Positions 51,265 through 60,737 are shown, counted from the first letter of the stretch. The stretch: 64,000 nt of DNA from Fluviicola sp. XM-24bin1 (GCA_003149635.1 QCWI01000001.1:2037-66036); one strand, 5' to 3'. The notes: generated by a model from the letters alone, not told the origin. Made by a program: numbers and translations.

Positions 51265-53190
51265 TTGAAAGAGACGCAGTTTATAGAACAAAACAAGGAA
51301 AAATGGAACCGCTTTGAGGAGCTGTACCAGTCCAAATCGCGTGACCCTGAAGAATTGAGCGACCTGTACATGGACATCACAGATGACCTCAGTTATGCGC
51401 AAACATTTTACAAACGACGTACGGTTCGCGTTTATCTGAATCAATTGGGACAACGCGTTTACACCGGAGTCCACAAGCAGAAAGGAGAATCTCTCAAGAA
51501 GTTTATTACTGTTTGGCGCACCTCATTGCCACTTGAGATCTACCGTTCCCGAAAGAACTTGCTTTTCGCCTTCGTTCTGTTCATGATTTACTTCATTATT
51601 GGAGCGGTGACTGTTGCCAACGATCCTTCTTTTGCTGAGCAGGTGTTAGGGTCGGATTACGTGGCGTTTACCAATGACAACATTGCAAAAGGGAAACCGC
51701 TAGATGTCTACACCGAAGCCTCTGCCAAGGGGCATATGGACATGTTCGTGCGAATCACGACAAATAACATTCGCGTCGCCTTTATCGCATTTTTCGGAGG
51801 ATTTTTCCTGACGATTGGAGCGCATGTTGTCCTATTTGGAAACGGAGTTATGGTAGGTGTGTTCCAGTATTTTTTCAGCACAAAAGGACTTCTGGTGACG
51901 AGTTTCCTTGGAATTTGGATTCACGGTGCATTCGAGATATCAGCAATCGTGCTATCCGCCGGCGCAGGATTTACCGCCGGGAATGGACTACTCTTTCCGG
52001 GCAGTAGGACGCGCTCGCAATCCTTACAAATCTCAACCAAGCGCGGACTCAAAATCATGATGAGTCTTGTGCCGTTCTTGATTGCGGCCGGATTCCTGGA
52101 AAGTTATGTAACGATGAACTATCAGGATTTGCCTGATTGGTCAAAATGGGCGCTTATCGGTTTGTCTTTCGGATTGATCCTATTCTATTACGTTTTCTAC
52201 CCGATGTACGTGGCGCGAAAGCACCCAGAATTATTGGACAAAGAAGAATCCACGACGTTCAAACCAAGAACCGGATTCCGATTCAATGTAATTCGTCCGA
52301 TTAACGAAATCGTGGCAGATTCCTTCCGCTTCTTCCGAGTAAAATTGGGAGTGCTCACTCGAATTAATTTGACGGTTACCGTTCCATTGATGATCGGTTT
52401 GATTGTCATCCAAGACATCCGCCATTACGATTTATTACTGAAAGAATATTGGTACGATTGGGCGGCGCAACTCTCCTACATGATGGGCTTCTGCTTCATC
52501 GATGAATACGATTATTTAGTGTCATTTATCTGGTCGGTGTTGATCGCCTTCCTTTTCTTATCGGTCTTCTTCACCGTGAAGAATTATGGAAAGGAATTCG
52601 AATGGCGTTCCTTCTGGGATTTCGCCGGGAAACGCATTTTCGCGGTCTGGCTGGGGAATATCTTCTTGGCATTTATCGTTTTCGCATTGTCATGGGAATG
52701 GTTGTTACTCGCATTCTTCGGATTGCCATTCTTCTATTTGAATGCGGCCACAATGGGCTTAGACGACACACCATTCGCTAAGCGATTCAGTAAAGGATTC
52801 AGCTATAGCTCGAAGAATTACGGAAACGGATTACTGGCACTTTTAATCATGTTGTGTATCGTCTTTATTGCGGCGCAACCGATAGCCTTCTTGTTCAGTA
52901 TTCACTTCAACGCTGGAGGGCCGGGAATGTCGGATGTCTTGGATTTGATCTGTGAGTTTATCAAACGAATTGCTCAGATTTTTACGGATGATTACCTCAT
53001 ATACGCGAACATCTTCCGTCAGTTTGTATATCTCATCTACGTGCTCGTTGTGTTAGGTGTGCTTGCTGTGATGATGTCGTTTGCGTATTTCAATGAGGTT
53101 GAGCGAAACGAAGCGGCTGGATTGAAAGAATCCTTCAAGAAATTCGGGAAACGAAATAGAAACAAGGAAACTTCTGTCGATTTTGATTAA
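51265..53190 (+). CDS. SpoIIM-domain protein fused to a second membrane module
   Basis: A 641-residue protein. The first 320 residues match the SpoIIM (stage II sporulation M, DUF95) domain with KETQFIEQNKEKWNRFEELY at the start and ATFFGG-type helices. The second half adds about six further helices and a soluble tail, with no recognised family. In many relatives the SpoIIM protein is about half this size, so this looks like a fusion. A TTG start at 51265 is chosen because it gives the family N-terminus; no ATG lies nearby. It is the first gene of the MoxR operon and has no sporulation role in this phylum. Confidence 0.82.
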   Translation: MKETQFIEQNKEKWNRFEELYQSKSRDPEELSDLYMDITDDLSYAQTFYKRRTVRVYLNQLGQRVYTGVHKQKGESLKKFITVWRTSLPLEIYRSRKNLLFAFVLFMIYFIIGAVTVANDPSFAEQVLGSDYVAFTNDNIAKGKPLDVYTEASAKGHMDMFVRITTNNIRVAFIAFFGGFFLTIGAHVVLFGNGVMVGVFQYFFSTKGLLVTSFLGIWIHGAFEISAIVLSAGAGFTAGNGLLFPGSRTRSQSLQISTKRGLKIMMSLVPFLIAAGFLESYVTMNYQDLPDWSKWALIGLSFGLILFYYVFYPMYVARKHPELLDKEESTTFKPRTGFRFNVIRPINEIVADSFRFFRVKLGVLTRINLTVTVPLMIGLIVIQDIRHYDLLLKEYWYDWAAQLSYMMGFCFIDEYDYLVSFIWSVLIAFLFLSVFFTVKNYGKEFEWRSFWDFAGKRIFAVWLGNIFLAFIVFALSWEWLLLAFFGLPFFYLNAATMGLDDTPFAKRFSKGFSYSSKNYGNGLLALLIMLCIVFIAAQPIAFLFSIHFNAGGPGMSDVLDLICEFIKRIAQIFTDDYLIYANIFRQFVYLIYVLVVLGVLAVMMSFAYFNEVERNEAAGLKESFKKFGKRNRNKETSVDFD

Positions 53191-54178
53191 GTGGACTTAC
53201 ATAGCGATTTTGTGCTGTCTCATGGCAGGGAATGCTTGGTCTCAAGACAAATCCACGAAGAAAAAAGTGGAACCGAAAGAAGCTACTTGGAAGAAGGAGA
53301 AAGAGCTCTTGGATTACAAAAAGAAGGAAGGCTATAACGGACCGGATGATTGGAATTCAAGCGCACCGACTGACATTAGAGATGAACGCTATATTTCCGA
53401 TGAGGAATTGCAAAAACGCATGTATGGAAATACATCAACCGGGCCGGGAAATTCCAATAGTTATCCAGGATATGGTGGATCGGGAGGTCGCGGAACCATG
53501 CGATACAAACCGCAGCAAATTCAGCGTCAACGCCAGAAAAAACTCAAGGGATTTGATGATGGAACTGGGGATGGTGATGGAAACCTGAAGGAAGATCCAG
53601 CCATTGAACGTCCGGGAAGCAAAAACAACAAGAAGCCAAGAGTAAAACCAAGAAGTCGTAATGTAAAACCCCGATCTTCTTCTTCATCAAGCTCTTCAGG
53701 ATCCTATAAAGGAAGCGGATCTTCCAGTGTTTGGAGAACCTTGCTTATTATTCTTGCTGTAGTTGCAGGGGTGCTATTGCTCTTCCTATTCCTGAGAAAC
53801 AAGAAACCTCAAGAAACAAAAATCGTTGTCGATGTACAGGACGAATGGAATCCGGAAGTGGTCACGAAAACGGAACTGGAACTAAAACTCGAAGCGGCCA
53901 TCGAAAGGGAAGATTTCCGCGAATGTGTTCGAATCTATTTTACGTTCATTCTGAAAGAATTGATCAAAAAAGGCTGGATTCGCTGGAAGAAAGAGAAAAC
54001 CAATCACCATTACGTGATGGAAATGGGCGGCCGCGACGGATCGATTTGGTTTATGGAATGTGTGCGCATCTATGATTTGGTTTGGTACGGAGAGTACGAA
54101 ATCGATCGCGACATCTTTGAAATGCTGCAGCCAACATTGTTGAACTACTACAAATCATTGGATCCATCAGATGACTAA
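53183..54178 (+). CDS. DUF4129 domain membrane protein
   Basis: A 331-residue protein with signal peptide (1-20), a long disordered Lys/Pro/Ser-rich region (about 25-180, including a nine-residue Ser cluster), one transmembrane helix (about 186-206) and a C-terminal DUF4129 domain (FRECVRIYFTFILKELIKKG, LVWYGEYEIDRDIFE). DUF4129 is often attached to transglutaminase-like proteins, and in MoxR operons it stands alone. It starts with TTG, overlapping the SpoIIM stop by 8 bp. Confidence 0.82.
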   Translation: MIKWTYIAILCCLMAGNAWSQDKSTKKKVEPKEATWKKEKELLDYKKKEGYNGPDDWNSSAPTDIRDERYISDEELQKRMYGNTSTGPGNSNSYPGYGGSGGRGTMRYKPQQIQRQRQKKLKGFDDGTGDGDGNLKEDPAIERPGSKNNKKPRVKPRSRNVKPRSSSSSSSSGSYKGSGSSSVWRTLLIILAVVAGVLLLFLFLRNKKPQETKIVVDVQDEWNPEVVTKTELELKLEAAIEREDFRECVRIYFTFILKELIKKGWIRWKKEKTNHHYVMEMGGRDGSIWFMECVRIYDLVWYGEYEIDRDIFEMLQPTLLNYYKSLDPSDD

Positions 54179-55883
54179 CAGTAGGAAAATAATTTTGATT
54201 GGAGGGTTTTTACTCTTTGGGTTGCTACTGGTTTGGTTGATGACTCCGGGTGGAGGCTCGGCATCCGGTGACGCGAAGCAGAAAGCGCAGGTATTCACCT
54301 CTTCCGATTGGGGAGAACGATATCAACCTTTTGATAAGAAACCACGAGGAACGTACTTATTCCACACACTCTTGAAAACACATATCAAAAAGCAAGATAT
54401 GTACATGACCAAAAAGTACGCGCAATTGGATTCTGTGCTTCGAAAGGACAACAAGAATCGGACGTATTTATTCGTTGGGAACAAGTTCGCGTTGAAGAAT
54501 TCCGAGATCGATTCCATCATGAAAAAGGTGGAAAATGGATCAGACATCTTCTTCAGCTTCGAAGAAATTACAGAGAACGTTTTGGATCGCTTTTTTGATA
54601 CCGTGTACTTCCGCTCTGATTATGCCGAACAAGAAATGGTTTACACGCCGAGAGCGAAGTACGGCATGCTCGAAATCTATCAGCAAGATACCATCGCGCG
54701 ACTTTGGAACGCATTCGGTCAAATCAAACCGAAAGGAAAGGCGAAGGCGCTTTCGACTTTCATGGAGATGGAGAACTTCCTCGTAATCAATATGGGGAAA
54801 GGAAAAGTGTTCGTACACACCAATCCTAACATGTTCTACAATTACCAATTGAAACGCAACGACGGATTCCGACATGCGCGCTACGTGATTGATCAATTAT
54901 CTAGTAAGAAAGACGTTGTATTGCTTGAATTGGGGCGCTTGCCAGATGATTTCGATCCGGATAAAGAAGATGAAGCCGAAAAGACAGGAAAAGGCGATGG
55001 CAAAGCCGACACGAGTTTATTGAGATGGCTACTGGAGCGTGAGAACCTTCGAAATGCATTGCTCTTGTTCATCGGTGGATTGCTCTTGTATGTGATATTC
55101 CGTACGCAACGTAAGCGACCAGCCGTGCCTGATTTCCGTAAGAAGAAAGACATGACACTGGCCTTTACTGAAACCATCACGTCGATTTACTATTCGAAGC
55201 AGAATCACTATGGAATGCTGCAAGTGCAACGCAAGAACTTCTATGCAACGATCTTGAAGCATTATTTCGTGGACTTGAACCGTCGAGATGGAGATCGGGA
55301 AATCCGAATTCTGGCCGAGAAAAGCAACAAGCCGTTCGATGAAATTAAATCCTTGGTAGACAAATTGGAAACGAAACAAGCGGCCAGTGTAAACGATCAA
55401 ACGATTATCGAAATCGCCAAATTGCAGCACAATTTCTACAAGGACATGGGCATCATCAACGAGAAAATCGATAAGCGTTTCAAGAAGCGCGAATTAGTTT
55501 TTCGACGTGGTTTGTTGCTCCCAACAGGACTCATTCTCTTCGGAATTATCGCCATTTTATGTGGATTCTATTTCTTAGTGAATTCCATCGGCCCGGGAAT
55601 CGCTCTTTGGCCTGTAGGAGCCATCCTGATCACCTTTGGGGTACTCCGATTGTTGAATCCTTATCTCCGCGTTACTGAAACACATTTGATTACCTATTCG
55701 GAATTTGGACGCAAACGAGAATACATGCGTGAAGACGTTATTAGTGCGAAATCAAACAACTCAGGAGTGGAAATTCGACTCCGAAACAACAAAAAGATAG
55801 TTATTAATTATTGGGACATGAGCCGTTTCGACAGAGAACAATTCGAGCGCTTTATTTCCAAAGTTCATACTTTAGACCTATGA
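54171..55883 (+). CDS. DUF4350-type membrane protein
   Basis: A 570-residue protein with an N-terminal helix (8-24), an extracytoplasmic DUF4350-like domain (about 40-260, containing YLFHTLLKTHIKKQ and GSDIFFSFEEI), then a helix (about 290-308) and a cytoplasmic portion. Two additional helices (near 448-490) and a short PH-like C-terminus follow. The C-terminal extension exceeds the usual DUF4350 length. It overlaps the DUF4129 gene by 8 bp and the MoxR gene by 4 bp. Its role in the operon is unknown. Confidence 0.78.
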   Translation: MTNSRKIILIGGFLLFGLLLVWLMTPGGGSASGDAKQKAQVFTSSDWGERYQPFDKKPRGTYLFHTLLKTHIKKQDMYMTKKYAQLDSVLRKDNKNRTYLFVGNKFALKNSEIDSIMKKVENGSDIFFSFEEITENVLDRFFDTVYFRSDYAEQEMVYTPRAKYGMLEIYQQDTIARLWNAFGQIKPKGKAKALSTFMEMENFLVINMGKGKVFVHTNPNMFYNYQLKRNDGFRHARYVIDQLSSKKDVVLLELGRLPDDFDPDKEDEAEKTGKGDGKADTSLLRWLLERENLRNALLLFIGGLLLYVIFRTQRKRPAVPDFRKKKDMTLAFTETITSIYYSKQNHYGMLQVQRKNFYATILKHYFVDLNRRDGDREIRILAEKSNKPFDEIKSLVDKLETKQAASVNDQTIIEIAKLQHNFYKDMGIINEKIDKRFKKRELVFRRGLLLPTGLILFGIIAILCGFYFLVNSIGPGIALWPVGAILITFGVLRLLNPYLRVTETHLITYSEFGRKREYMREDVISAKSNNSGVEIRLRNNKKIVINYWDMSRFDREQFERFISKVHTLDL

Positions 55884-57106
55884 GAAACGACGATGAAATG
55901 AACAACACGAATCCTGAAGACGCTGGACAGCAGGATCACAGTGCATACATGCCGAAAAGTTCTGAAGAATCTGCAGATCCAACTCCGGAATCAACGCCGG
56001 AACCGGCACCAGAGGTGAGTGAATCACCCGAGACACCTGCTCCGGCGGAAACACCTGCTCCGGCAGAGATTCCTTCGGAGAGCGCTTCCGAGCCTACTAG
56101 TCCGGTGACACCTCCAATGGGGTCTGGAACAGGATTTGGATTTGAGCGTCAAAACTCGGATTTACTTTGGGTAGCGCAGAAGGTAAGTGATGTTCGAAAC
56201 GAATTGGCGAAATACGTAATCGGCCAGTCCGAAATGGTGGATTTGCTCCTTACGGGAATCTTCTCCAACGGTCACGTATTGTTAGAAGGTGCGCCGGGAG
56301 TGGCGAAAACGCTTTCAGCGAAGGTTCTTTCCAAATCATTGAAAGTAGATTTCTCTCGTATTCAGTTTACGCCGGATATGATGCCATCCGATGTAATCGG
56401 TACTTCTGTGTTCAACATGAACGACGCGAAATTTACCTTTAAGAAAGGGCCAATTTTCTCGAATATCGTGCTCATTGATGAGATCAACCGTGCCCCGGCT
56501 AAAACGCAAGCCGCCTTGTTTGAAGTAATGGAAGAACGTCAGATTACCTACGACGGCGAGCGCTATCCTATGTCGTTCCCGTTCCTAGTAATTGCGACCC
56601 AAAACCCGATCGAGCAAGAAGGAACGTACAGTCTTCCGGAAGCACAATTGGATCGATTCCTTTTCAAAATCAAATTAGGATACCCTGAATTGCACGAGGA
56701 AGAGCAGATTTTGTCGCGCTACAAGAATAACATCAAGCCACCTAGTTTGGGGGATGTCGAAGCAGTGTTCAATGCAGATGAAGTTCAGAAGATTCAAGAT
56801 ACTGTGGAGAAGGTAATCGTTGAGGATAATCTGGTAAAATACATTGCTGCATTGATTCACAAAACGCGTAATCACGGTAAGATTTACCTTGGAGGATCTC
56901 CGCGAGCTTCCCTTGCTATTTTGCGCGCATCCAAAGCGATGGCAGCAATTCGAGGTAGAGATTTCGTGACTCCTGAAGATATTCAGTTCGTGGCCGTTCA
57001 CGTTTTAAATCACCGTTTGATTATGACTCCAGAAGCAGAAATGGAAGGTGTGACAACGGAAGATATCGTGAAGGAAATTGTACAAACTTTAGAAGTACCC
57101 AGATAA
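55880..57106 (+). CDS. MoxR-type AAA ATPase
   Basis: A 408-residue AAA+ ATPase. A Pro/Glu/Ala-rich extension (about 20-90) precedes the core, which has Walker A GAPGVAKT, Walker B LIDEINRAPAK, sensor 1 VIATQNPIEQEG and sensor 2 near SPRASLAILRASKA. MoxR ATPases act as chaperones that mature metal- or protein-containing complexes with VWA or DUF58 partners. The neighbouring DUF58 gene is its expected partner. It overlaps the upstream gene by ATGA. Confidence 0.93.
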   Translation: MRNDDEMNNTNPEDAGQQDHSAYMPKSSEESADPTPESTPEPAPEVSESPETPAPAETPAPAEIPSESASEPTSPVTPPMGSGTGFGFERQNSDLLWVAQKVSDVRNELAKYVIGQSEMVDLLLTGIFSNGHVLLEGAPGVAKTLSAKVLSKSLKVDFSRIQFTPDMMPSDVIGTSVFNMNDAKFTFKKGPIFSNIVLIDEINRAPAKTQAALFEVMEERQITYDGERYPMSFPFLVIATQNPIEQEGTYSLPEAQLDRFLFKIKLGYPELHEEEQILSRYKNNIKPPSLGDVEAVFNADEVQKIQDTVEKVIVEDNLVKYIAALIHKTRNHGKIYLGGSPRASLAILRASKAMAAIRGRDFVTPEDIQFVAVHVLNHRLIMTPEAEMEGVTTEDIVKEIVQTLEVPR

Positions 57107-58438
57107 TTGAATAAACTGCTCAACATACACCTCACCCGATGGTTTTTCGTGGTATTCGGAAGTGCAGTTGCTATGTACATCTTAGCTTACACGTACCCAT
57201 TCATGGCCTTTATTGCCAATGTAACGTTGGTGGTATTGTTGGCGGTGACTTTATTGGATATTCTTCTCGTATTCTCTAGTAAGGAGCCATTAACGGTGAA
57301 ACGCGAAGTAGCCGATCGTTTGAGTTTGGGCGATGACAATCCAGTGCGTTTGGAAGTAACTAATAATACGGTACAACCTATCGCTTACAAGTTGATTGAA
57401 GGGTATCCGGTTGAGATGCAAGAGCGAACGGCTTCGTATAGCTATGTTTTGGGCCCTGGAGCAACCAAAGAGTACCATTATAACTTCAAGCCTGGCTCGC
57501 GTGGGGAATTTGAATTCGGAGATTTATTCGTAATCATTCGTTCCGTCTTCTTTATGGCTTCGCGAAGTATCAAAATTCCTTTGAAGCAGACAATTCAGGT
57601 GTATCCGTCGGTGGTGCAGATGAAGCGGTATGAGTTGCTCGTGTTCCAGCAGCAAAAAACCAGCGCAGGGATTAAGAAAATACGTCGTTTGGGGAATAAC
57701 AGTGAGTTCGAGCAGATCAAGAATTATGTACAGGGAGATGAGCTCAAGCGTATCAATTGGAAAGCCACCAGCCGAAGAAACGAGTTGATGGTGAATCAAT
57801 ATCAGGAGGAGAAGTCACAAAACATCTTCTGTATCATTGATAAGAGTCGAAACATGCAAATGGAATTCGACGGCTTATCGTTGTTGGACTACGCGATCAA
57901 TTCCACCTTGGTATTCACCAATATCGCCCTCCGAAAAGGAGATAAAGCTGGTTTGTACACCTATTCGGATAAAATCGGAACGCAACTTCCAGCGGATCGT
58001 TCGGCAGGTCAAATGCGACGAATCCAAGAGGCATTGTACAACCAACGGACACACTTCAAAGAAGCCAATTTTGAATTGTTGTATCAATCCATCCGGCGAT
58101 CTATAAACACCCGCTCATTGCTAGTATTGTTTACCAATTTCGAAACGGAATTCTCCATGAGACGCGCCCTACCGATGTTACGTCAATTGAACAAGAAACA
58201 CGTGTTGGTTGTAGTATTCTTCGAAAATAGTCAACTGCAAGAACTGGCCTATCAGCCAGCAAGAAGCTTGCAGGAAGTGTACCAAGGAGCCGTGGCAGAA
58301 AAGATGATGACCCTCAAAGCTAGAATCGCACAAGAGCTTCGTCGAAACGGAATTCAAACCGTACTTACTTTACCCGACGAACTCTCGGTAAACACCATCA
58401 ACAAATACTTGGAGCTAAAAGCGAAAGGGGCGATCTAA
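57107..58438 (+). CDS. DUF58 domain protein
   Basis: A 443-residue membrane protein with two N-terminal helices (about 10-30 and 35-55) and a DUF58 domain with GDELKRINWKATSRRNELMVNQYQEE-type and FCIIDKSRNM segments, where the VWA-like fold begins. DUF58 proteins are standard partners of MoxR. The start is a TTG placed directly after the moxR stop codon (TAATTG), which implies translational coupling. It ends the operon; no terminator was recognised before a low-complexity repeat. Confidence 0.9.
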   Translation: MNKLLNIHLTRWFFVVFGSAVAMYILAYTYPFMAFIANVTLVVLLAVTLLDILLVFSSKEPLTVKREVADRLSLGDDNPVRLEVTNNTVQPIAYKLIEGYPVEMQERTASYSYVLGPGATKEYHYNFKPGSRGEFEFGDLFVIIRSVFFMASRSIKIPLKQTIQVYPSVVQMKRYELLVFQQQKTSAGIKKIRRLGNNSEFEQIKNYVQGDELKRINWKATSRRNELMVNQYQEEKSQNIFCIIDKSRNMQMEFDGLSLLDYAINSTLVFTNIALRKGDKAGLYTYSDKIGTQLPADRSAGQMRRIQEALYNQRTHFKEANFELLYQSIRRSINTRSLLVLFTNFETEFSMRRALPMLRQLNKKHVLVVVFFENSQLQELAYQPARSLQEVYQGAVAEKMMTLKARIAQELRRNGIQTVLTLPDELSVNTINKYLELKAKGAI

Positions 58439-58682
58439 AGGAGATGGGACACTAGACTTTTAGACACTAGAAGCTAGACATCTTATCGAACCATCAAATA
58501 GTCAAACAGTCTAATAAGTCAGGTAGTCAAGCAATCGAACAGTCCAGAAGTCCACTTCGACTGCGCTCAGTGCACTACTTAGTCAAACAATCTAGTGTCT
58601 AGCATCTAGCAGTCTAGCGTCTTAATTCCCATTGAACCTGTTACTTTTCTCGTTGTACGCATTATACGTAAAACCTCTTGAG
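58439..58682. repeat. TAGTC/CTAGAC low-complexity inverted repeat
   Basis: A 240-bp spacer without a gene. GGACACTAGACT...CACTAGAAGCTAGAC and AATCTAGTGTCTAGCATCTA are mirrored arms around direct repeats of AGTCAAACAGTC-like units. The CACTTCGACTGCGCTCAGTG palindrome (58553-58572) lies in the middle. Confidence 0.55.
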
Positions 58683-59345
58683 ATGAAACTTGTTATTTAC
58701 CTCCCACTTATTTTGCTGGCTACCATAGGCTTTACGAATATTTCTTGTTTGCCGAAATCGGACGTTGAGAATGCTATCGTAGCTGAGGAAACGACCTCTG
58801 AGAACGCGTCAGAAGCAGAGGAAGAATTGGTCATCGCGCATGTGGCAGTGCCCGATCCAACGGAGAAGTTGGTCGATATCATTGCAGAAAATGGCATTCG
58901 CAAAAGCGATTTGAAAATTTACATCGACAAATCAGATTACTATTTGGCCGTGAAGCACGCAGATTCTGTATTGATCAAATATCCGTGTGTATTTGGTTTC
59001 AATGCAGTAGATGACAAAGCCATGGAAGGGGATGGTTGTACACCTGAAGGCGATTTTGGCGTTCGAAGCATGTACGCACATCGCAGTTGGAAATACTTCA
59101 TTTGGATCGATTATCCAAATGCCGAATCATGGAATCGTTTTAAGAAGCGAAAAGCGGATGGCGAGATTCCAGAGGACGCTACCATTGGTGGTGAAGTTGG
59201 AATTCACGGAGTTCCTGAAGGAATGGACAGCATGATTGATGATGGAACCAATTGGACGTTGGGCTGCATTTCACTTAAGAATGCGCATATCACAGATTTA
59301 TACAAGTCCATCAATAAGTACACGAAAATTGAAATCGTTCCCTAA
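58683..59345 (+). CDS. L,D-transpeptidase family lipoprotein
   Basis: A 220-residue YkuD-family protein. The start at 58683 gives a lipoprotein-like signal peptide with Cys22 (FTNIS-C). A charged linker follows, then the catalytic domain from about 75, with the catalytic His region EVGIHGVPEGMDS and catalytic Cys in TLGCISLKNA. L,D-transpeptidases make 3-3 cross-links in peptidoglycan or attach lipoproteins to it. It sits alone between a repeat-rich spacer and converging genes. Confidence 0.85.
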   Translation: MKLVIYLPLILLATIGFTNISCLPKSDVENAIVAEETTSENASEAEEELVIAHVAVPDPTEKLVDIIAENGIRKSDLKIYIDKSDYYLAVKHADSVLIKYPCVFGFNAVDDKAMEGDGCTPEGDFGVRSMYAHRSWKYFIWIDYPNAESWNRFKKRKADGEIPEDATIGGEVGIHGVPEGMDSMIDDGTNWTLGCISLKNAHITDLYKSINKYTKIEIVP

Positions 59346-59355
59346 CAATTGGGCA

Positions 59356-59387
59356 CAAAAAAACCGACCTCAAAAAAGGCCGGTTTC
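59356..59387 (-). terminator. Terminator of lipoprotein gene 59407-59820
   Basis: On the minus strand AAACCGGCC and GGTCGGTTT form a 9-bp stem (one mismatch) followed by a run of T. Confidence 0.75.
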
Positions 59388-59406
59388 GAAATAGTTTCTG
59401 GTCTGA

Positions 59407-59820
59407 TTATAGTCCTGACCAAGTTGTAATTTCATCGTGACCTCCGTGGTCATCTTTCAACTTTAGATCTTTGTTCTTCAACTGAACGATATCGTACTCA
59501 TCAGTATGACCATCGTGTGACATTTTCACTTTTGTTTTGTCACTGTTGAACTCCCAAGTTCCAGTTTCTGAATCACTTAAAGATCCAACAGTAATAGTCA
59601 TAGTGAATGTTCCGTCTTTTTTGATTTCCATTGTTGTAACTCCAACTAGAGGCTCTGCAACACCATCATCTGTTACGCTAACAAGCGTCCAAGTGTTTGC
59701 CAAACGTCCTTTAGCCGTGCGCAATGAGAAGTTAGATCCCTCTTCGTACTTGTTACATGCTGCGAACACGAACAACAAAGAAAGAAGTCCAAAAGTCTTT
59801 AAAATAGTAGATTTCTTCAT
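59407..59820 (-). CDS. Small lipocalin-like lipoprotein, paralogue A
   Basis: A 137-residue lipoprotein: signal peptide MKKSTILKTFGLLSLLFVFAA followed by Cys22, then a beta-rich domain of about 110 residues (GRLANTWTLVSVTDDG ... GTWEFNSDKTKVKM) like lipocalin-type DUF5004 proteins. It shares its first 50 residues almost identically with the gene at 59998, but the rest differs. The C-terminal part is His/Asp-rich. Ligand unknown. A TACATTTG -7 box is 23 bases upstream. Confidence 0.8.
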   Translation of the reverse strand: MKKSTILKTFGLLSLLFVFAACNKYEEGSNFSLRTAKGRLANTWTLVSVTDDGVAEPLVGVTTMEIKKDGTFTMTITVGSLSDSETGTWEFNSDKTKVKMSHDGHTDEYDIVQLKNKDLKLKDDHGGHDEITTWSGL

Positions 59821-59843
59821 TTCAAAATTTTTATTGTGGTCTG

Positions 59844-59851
59844 CAAATGTA
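59844..59851 (-). promoter_or_regulatory. TACATTTG -7 box of lipoprotein A
   Basis: An exact TAnnTTTG match on the minus strand, with a leader of roughly 20 nt. Confidence 0.6.
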
Positions 59852-59942
59852 TGTAAATTCTGTTCTTATTGCAATAGTGTTGCATTAAACAGTTTTAGAC
59901 GTTCGATATAAATTGTTTATCCACTACTATGATTAATGCCAT

Positions 59943-59977
59943 TAAAAAACCCTGACCTCTTATGAGCGCCAGGGTTC
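59943..59977 (-). terminator. Terminator of lipoprotein B gene
   Basis: On the minus strand AACCCTG and CAGGGTT form a stem around a 15-nt loop, followed by T residues. Confidence 0.7.
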
Positions 59978-59997
59978 AGTATAATAAAGGTTCTTAA

Positions 59998-60441
59998 TTA
60001 AGATCCCGTGTAATCAGTACGTGTAACGTTTCCGTTAGCATCTGTCTCTGTCAAGGCCAATTCCTTGTTCTTCAACTTGATAATTGCGAACGTACGAACG
60101 TCTCCGTTTTCGTTATCCGTCATGATCACTTGCGTCTTATCGCTATTCAACACCCATGTTCCAGCGTCATTATCTGTAACTGGCTGACCGAAGATCGTGT
60201 ACGTAGTGGATGAACTCCAAGTTCCATCCTTGTTCACTGTAACTGTTCCAGTAGTTCCTGTAATAGTCGTAGTCGTCGATCCAGTTGTGTAAGTGATTGT
60301 CTGGATAGTCCATGTGTTTGCCAGACGTCCTTTCGCTGTGATAAGAGAGAAGTTAGATCCCTCTTCGTATTTGTTACATGAAGAAACAACGAAAATCAAA
60401 GCTAGTAGTCCGAATACTTTCAAAAAGGTTGATTTTTTCAT
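59998..60441 (-). CDS. Small lipocalin-like lipoprotein, paralogue B
   Basis: A 147-residue lipoprotein, tandem paralogue of the previous gene. The signal peptide MKKSTFLKVFGLLALIFVVSS and the following CNKYEEGSNFSLITAKGRLA are almost the same as in A. The rest is diverged but keeps GTWVLNSDKTQVIMTD, so the fold is the same. It is Thr-rich, with strands that fit a small beta-barrel. An in-frame extension to 60624 is rejected because the lipoprotein signal starts at 60441. A TATTTTTG -7 box lies 29 bases upstream. Confidence 0.8.
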   Translation of the reverse strand: MKKSTFLKVFGLLALIFVVSSCNKYEEGSNFSLITAKGRLANTWTIQTITYTTGSTTTTITGTTGTVTVNKDGTWSSSTTYTIFGQPVTDNDAGTWVLNSDKTQVIMTDNENGDVRTFAIIKLKNKELALTETDANGNVTRTDYTGS

Positions 60442-60470
60442 TTGGTAATGTTTTTTGGTTAACTCGTCCG

Positions 60471-60478
60471 CAAAAATA
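60471..60478 (-). promoter_or_regulatory. TATTTTTG -7 box of lipoprotein B
   Basis: An exact TAnnTTTG match on the minus strand, with a leader of about 25-29 nt. Confidence 0.6.
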
Positions 60479-60737
60479 CGCAATTTATCGAATGTTACAT
60501 TTTCCCATAGACTGAGTAGAGTAAACAGGCCTTTTCGGACTATCACTTGTTGATGTAATTCGTTACACCACTTTCGTAAAAATAAGGAACAAGAATTATA
60601 AGGCAAGGGCAGTCTTACTCTCATTTTATCAATGATTTACATAACTGATTTAATACATAGAGCATTGGCAATTAGTATTCGAAAGGTAGGGTAGATATGA
60701 ACTGATCTGTTCAAAGAATAGAACTAATCAATTGCGT

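Noticed and set aside
53680-53705. Ser-rich tract as a CRISPR or tandem-repeat locus
   Set aside because: It is a short codon repeat inside the DUF4129 gene; no CRISPR array is present anywhere in the window.
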